DNA of 64,000 nt. Origin: DASYAE01 sp036501535. GTDB taxonomy: Bacteria; Actinomycetota; Actinomycetes; Streptomycetales; Catenulisporaceae. The notes beneath the pieces were generated by a model. The model ran no database searches and was not told the origin of the DNA. It saw only the letters and a program-made list of their open reading frames with translations. The DNA lies in the NCBI GenBank assembly GCA_036501535.1, contig DASYAE010000066.1, positions 24,358 to 88,357 on the forward strand. Direction: 5' to 3'. Position 1 is the stretch's first letter; every line of letters begins with the position of its first letter. Below, piece after piece: positions 61,380-64,000 of the stretch. The translations under genes and the position numbers were made by a program.

Positions 61380-62468
61380 GTGACCACACCCATCGACGCC
61401 GGCGGGAGCGAGCAGCCGGAGCCGGCCGAACTGCGGGAGCCGCCGGAGCCGGACGAGGCGGTCGAGCCGGACGAGGCGGCGGAGGCCGTCGAGCCTCGGC
61501 GTCCGCTCTGGCGCCGCGCGCTGCGGTGGGCGGCTCTGCTGGTCGCCGGATTCGTCATCCTGACCACCTCGCTGGCCGGCGACTACGTCCTCGCCACCGG
61601 CGCGACCGTCCCGGTCCCGCCGCTGGACAGCACAGGGCACTACATCACCGCCGATGGACTCACCACCCACTACGAACAGTGGGGAACTCAGGGCACACCG
61701 ATCGTCCTGGTGCACGGCGTCGTCGAGTCCGCCTGGGTCTGGCACCTGGTCGGCCCGATGCTGGCCGCGCAGGGGTACCGCGTCTACGCCCTCGACGTCC
61801 GCGGATACGGCTACACCCAGCACGAGGGGCCGTACGACCTGGCCGGCGACACCGCTCAGCTCCAGGGCTTCCTCACCGCGCTGCACCTCGACGCGGCCCA
61901 CCACAGCCTGCCGATCCTGGTCGGCCACTCCAGCGGCGCCGCGATCATCGGCGACCTGGCCCTGCTGCACCCTGGCATGGCCGCCAAGGTCATCTTCATG
62001 GACGGCGACGGCACGCCCTACGGCGTCGGGCCCTCCTTTATACACGGCCTCATCATGGACCCCTATGCCACTGCCCTCATCCGCCTCGTCACCCGGCACC
62101 CGTCGCTCGCGGAACTCGCCTACAACTCAGCCTGCGGACCGAACTGCCCCCCGTTCGACGCCGCCGCCTGGCTCACCCCCTTCCGCGTCCCGGGCGCGGT
62201 CAGCGCGCTGAAGGCGATCCTGCAGCAGCAGCTCATCGGGCTGACCTTCCCGCAGGAGCAGCAGATCCGCGTCCCTGCCGCGATCGTCTACGGGTCCTTG
62301 GACCCCGAGATGACGCAGGCGGACGCGACCGCGACCGCGCAGCGGCTCAGGACCGGCCAGCTGATCAGCATCTCAGGCGCCTACCACCTCGGCATGCTGT
62401 CCGCGCCGCGGCTCACCGTGGCCGCCCTGAACCAGGCGATGGCGACGCCGGGCCGATCACATAGCTGA
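61380..62468 (+). CDS. Membrane-anchored alpha/beta hydrolase
   Basis: Protein of 362 residues from a GTG at 61380. The first ~45 residues are acidic and Pro/Glu-rich (PEPDEAVEPDEAAEAV), followed by a single membrane helix (WAALLVAGFVILTTSLAGDYVL), so the catalytic part is probably outside. The hydrolase core has the oxyanion strand IVLVHGVVESAW, nucleophile elbow LVGHSSGAAI, acid in GSLDPEM and His in AYHLGM, a complete triad. Substrate unknown. It starts 59 bases after the LAL gene on the same strand. Confidence 0.87.
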   Translation: MTTPIDAGGSEQPEPAELREPPEPDEAVEPDEAAEAVEPRRPLWRRALRWAALLVAGFVILTTSLAGDYVLATGATVPVPPLDSTGHYITADGLTTHYEQWGTQGTPIVLVHGVVESAWVWHLVGPMLAAQGYRVYALDVRGYGYTQHEGPYDLAGDTAQLQGFLTALHLDAAHHSLPILVGHSSGAAIIGDLALLHPGMAAKVIFMDGDGTPYGVGPSFIHGLIMDPYATALIRLVTRHPSLAELAYNSACGPNCPPFDAAAWLTPFRVPGAVSALKAILQQQLIGLTFPQEQQIRVPAAIVYGSLDPEMTQADATATAQRLRTGQLISISGAYHLGMLSAPRLTVAALNQAMATPGRSHS

Positions 62469-62501
62469 ACCCTGTCAGTAGGCGCCGTTACGCTCCCCGG
62501 C

Positions 62502-64000
62502 ATGGCGACGGTGACCGGTCCCAGGGAGCAGACAACCGCTCCCGGGGCTGTCGAGTGGAGCCAGCTGCGCCACGCGATACTCAAGGGTCAGATGGGCGAT
62601 TTGGTGAAGCTGCTGTCGCCGACACCGCCTTCGCAGCTGAAGCATCTGACCGGCGAGCTCAGAACCTTGTACCGAGAGACCCAAGCCGAGATGCGCTCCG
62701 CGACCGGCGGTCTGAACTGGATCTCCAAGATGCGGCGCCGCTCGGACCAGATCGTCGCGGCCGCGATCATGTGCGAACAGACGCCGGCCCGGGTCGCCTG
62801 GTGGTTGAAACGGCGGGGCGCGTTCGATCCGAAGGGGTTCGGCTGGCCCGACCTCAGGATCGTCATCGACCTGCTCGCGCCGCGGCGGGAGCCCGCATGG
62901 CTGGCCGAGCTGACCGCACGGCTGGCCGGCGACCTCACCACCCCGACGCGCAGGTGGCAGCTGTTCGAACTGGTCCAGCGGCTTGACGCCGTGAGCGGCG
63001 CACAGGTTCCGCTGACCGACGGGTTCGTGCTGGCGTGGCTGGACAAGAACCCAGACCTGCGCGCCGAACCGCGGGTGCGTGAGTTCGCGGCGCGGATCTT
63101 CGAGGTACCGGACACCGGCGAGTATCTCAGCTCCTGGACCCGGCTGGCCGACACGCTGGCCGAGCTGACCGCCGAAGGCGCACTCGACCGGGACGAGATG
63201 CTCGACGGCTGCGTCGCGAGGCTGCTGCGCGGCGGCGGCGCATCGAGAGAGCTCCGCGGTTTCCACCGGCTGTACGACCTGCTCGCTCCGGCTCCGGACG
63301 AGGTGGCCGCACGGCTGCAGACCTATCTCGGTATGGTCGCCGCCGGCGATGGCGGCACCGTCAAGCGCGCGCAGACAGCGCTCAAGGCAGTCGATGCGCT
63401 CAAGCCGCTCGGCGCAGCAACGCTCAGAGAGCTGGCCACCACCGTGCTCGCGCGCCCCGAGGCGAGCATCGCCACCGCACAGCTCGGCTGGATCGACCGT
63501 GCGATCAGACGCGACCCGAGTGCCGCACCCGAACTCCTCGGCACCCTGACGACAGCGTTCGGACACCCGGCCGTCGCGGTCCAGCAGCGGGCGCTGCGCA
63601 TGGCGGCCAGGCATCTCGTCGACGACGCTCTTCGGAGCCGGTTGCGCAAGGCGGCCGCCGGCCTGCTCGACCCGGCGCTCGCGGCCGAGGCGCATGCGGT
63701 CTTCGGCGCCGGCGCGGACGAGACCGAGGAATTCGCCGCGGTCCATGCGGCCGAAGCGCTCGCGCAGCCCGTATATCGACAAACGCCGAATCCGGCGCCC
63801 ATCGCCTCTGTCGAAGAGCTCGTCGAGGCCTTCGCCCCGGCGTTCGCGTCCGTGGATATCGATCTCGCGCACACGGAGCGGATCATGGAGGCCGTCACCC
63901 GGTTCGCGCACCTTGACCGCTCCGCGATCGCTGCCTTTGCGCCACTCCCGGCACGCTTCCGTGCCGTGGAGGACGACCGACAGCCGTGGTCGGGCCCACT
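62502..64000 (+). CDS. DUF6493-like protein, cut by window edge
   Basis: The frame is open from the ATG at 62502 to the end of the window, giving 499 residues and no stop. It is almost entirely helical, with recurring Leu-rich helices of ~35-40 residues (ARRWAWWLKRRG-like and LRKAAAGLLDPALAAEAHAVFG segments) suggesting HEAT-like repeats. Features such as LKGQMGDLVKLLSPTPPSQLKHL and WLDKNPDLRAEPRVREFAARIFEVP fit, from memory, the DUF6493 family, found beside SWIM zinc-finger, MoxR ATPase and VWA genes in actinobacteria. If so, those partners should lie just beyond the right edge. Confidence 0.65.
   Translation, partial: MATVTGPREQTTAPGAVEWSQLRHAILKGQMGDLVKLLSPTPPSQLKHLTGELRTLYRETQAEMRSATGGLNWISKMRRRSDQIVAAAIMCEQTPARVAWWLKRRGAFDPKGFGWPDLRIVIDLLAPRREPAWLAELTARLAGDLTTPTRRWQLFELVQRLDAVSGAQVPLTDGFVLAWLDKNPDLRAEPRVREFAARIFEVPDTGEYLSSWTRLADTLAELTAEGALDRDEMLDGCVARLLRGGGASRELRGFHRLYDLLAPAPDEVAARLQTYLGMVAAGDGGTVKRAQTALKAVDALKPLGAATLRELATTVLARPEASIATAQLGWIDRAIRRDPSAAPELLGTLTTAFGHPAVAVQQRALRMAARHLVDDALRSRLRKAAAGLLDPALAAEAHAVFGAGADETEEFAAVHAAEALAQPVYRQTPNPAPIASVEELVEAFAPAFASVDIDLAHTERIMEAVTRFAHLDRSAIAAFAPLPARFRAVEDDRQPWSGP

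Overview
This window is about 64 kb of very GC-rich DNA with strong third-position GC, frequent GTG starts, GTGA stop/start overlaps, twin-arginine secreted hydrolases, NarL-type two-component genes, LAL regulators and an ECF42-type sigma locus. That combination points to a filamentous or soil actinobacterium (Streptomyces/Catenulispora/Actinospica-like). The genus cannot be fixed from sequence alone. No rRNA, tRNA, CRISPR array, insertion sequence or phage module was recognised, and both edges cut through genes.

Layout, left to right. 1-2.5 kb: a sulfatase locus with a HAD hydrolase (cut at the edge), an intact formylglycine-generating enzyme and a divergent arylsulfatase that has lost its whole middle. 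2.6-8.6 kb: a SpoIIE phosphatase, a drug-export-like ABC transporter in an operon with a histidine kinase and response regulator, and an HSL-type esterase. 9-24.8 kb: a carbohydrate island holding a secreted GH31 enzyme with carbohydrate-binding modules, a methyltransferase, an SDR plus SMP-30 lactonase pair, a lipoprotein hydrolase, a sugar-porter MFS, and a two-gene operon of large Tat-secreted alpha-L-rhamnosidases (GH78 then GH106). That operon has a readable promoter and two LacI-like operators. The likely division of labour is extracellular release of rhamnose, uptake by the MFS, and oxidation and lactone hydrolysis inside; only the first step is well supported. 24.9-27 kb: a decayed stretch with remnants of an HTH/STAND/WD40-type protein and a frameshifted small gene.

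27.4-46 kb: ordinary accessory and regulatory genes. These are an ArsR-type regulator beside a serine hydrolase, a double YbjQ-domain protein, two APH-like kinases, an ECF42 sigma factor with two DGPF partners and an SRPBCC protein, a sacsin/Hsp90-type ATPase, a CBS protein, and LysR-controlled divergent pairs (EamA exporter, aldo/keto reductase). 46.6-48.6 kb holds half of a GrpB-family gene and a gutted LysR gene that still faces its target SDR across a textbook LysR box.

48.6-61.3 kb is the most unusual part. A roughly 1,700-residue single-pass protein carries about 14 putative Ig modules, six of which are a direct duplication. It is followed in the same direction by two ferritin-like proteins, one a lipoprotein. 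Upstream lie three LuxR-type regulators: an LAL-like protein without its ATPase, a response regulator with a degenerate receiver, and a full-length LAL. The window ends with a membrane-anchored alpha/beta hydrolase and the start of a DUF6493-like protein.

A recurring theme is genes with internal or N-terminal deletions whose ends are still recognisable (arylsulfatase, STAND protein, LysR, GrpB and possibly the short LAL).
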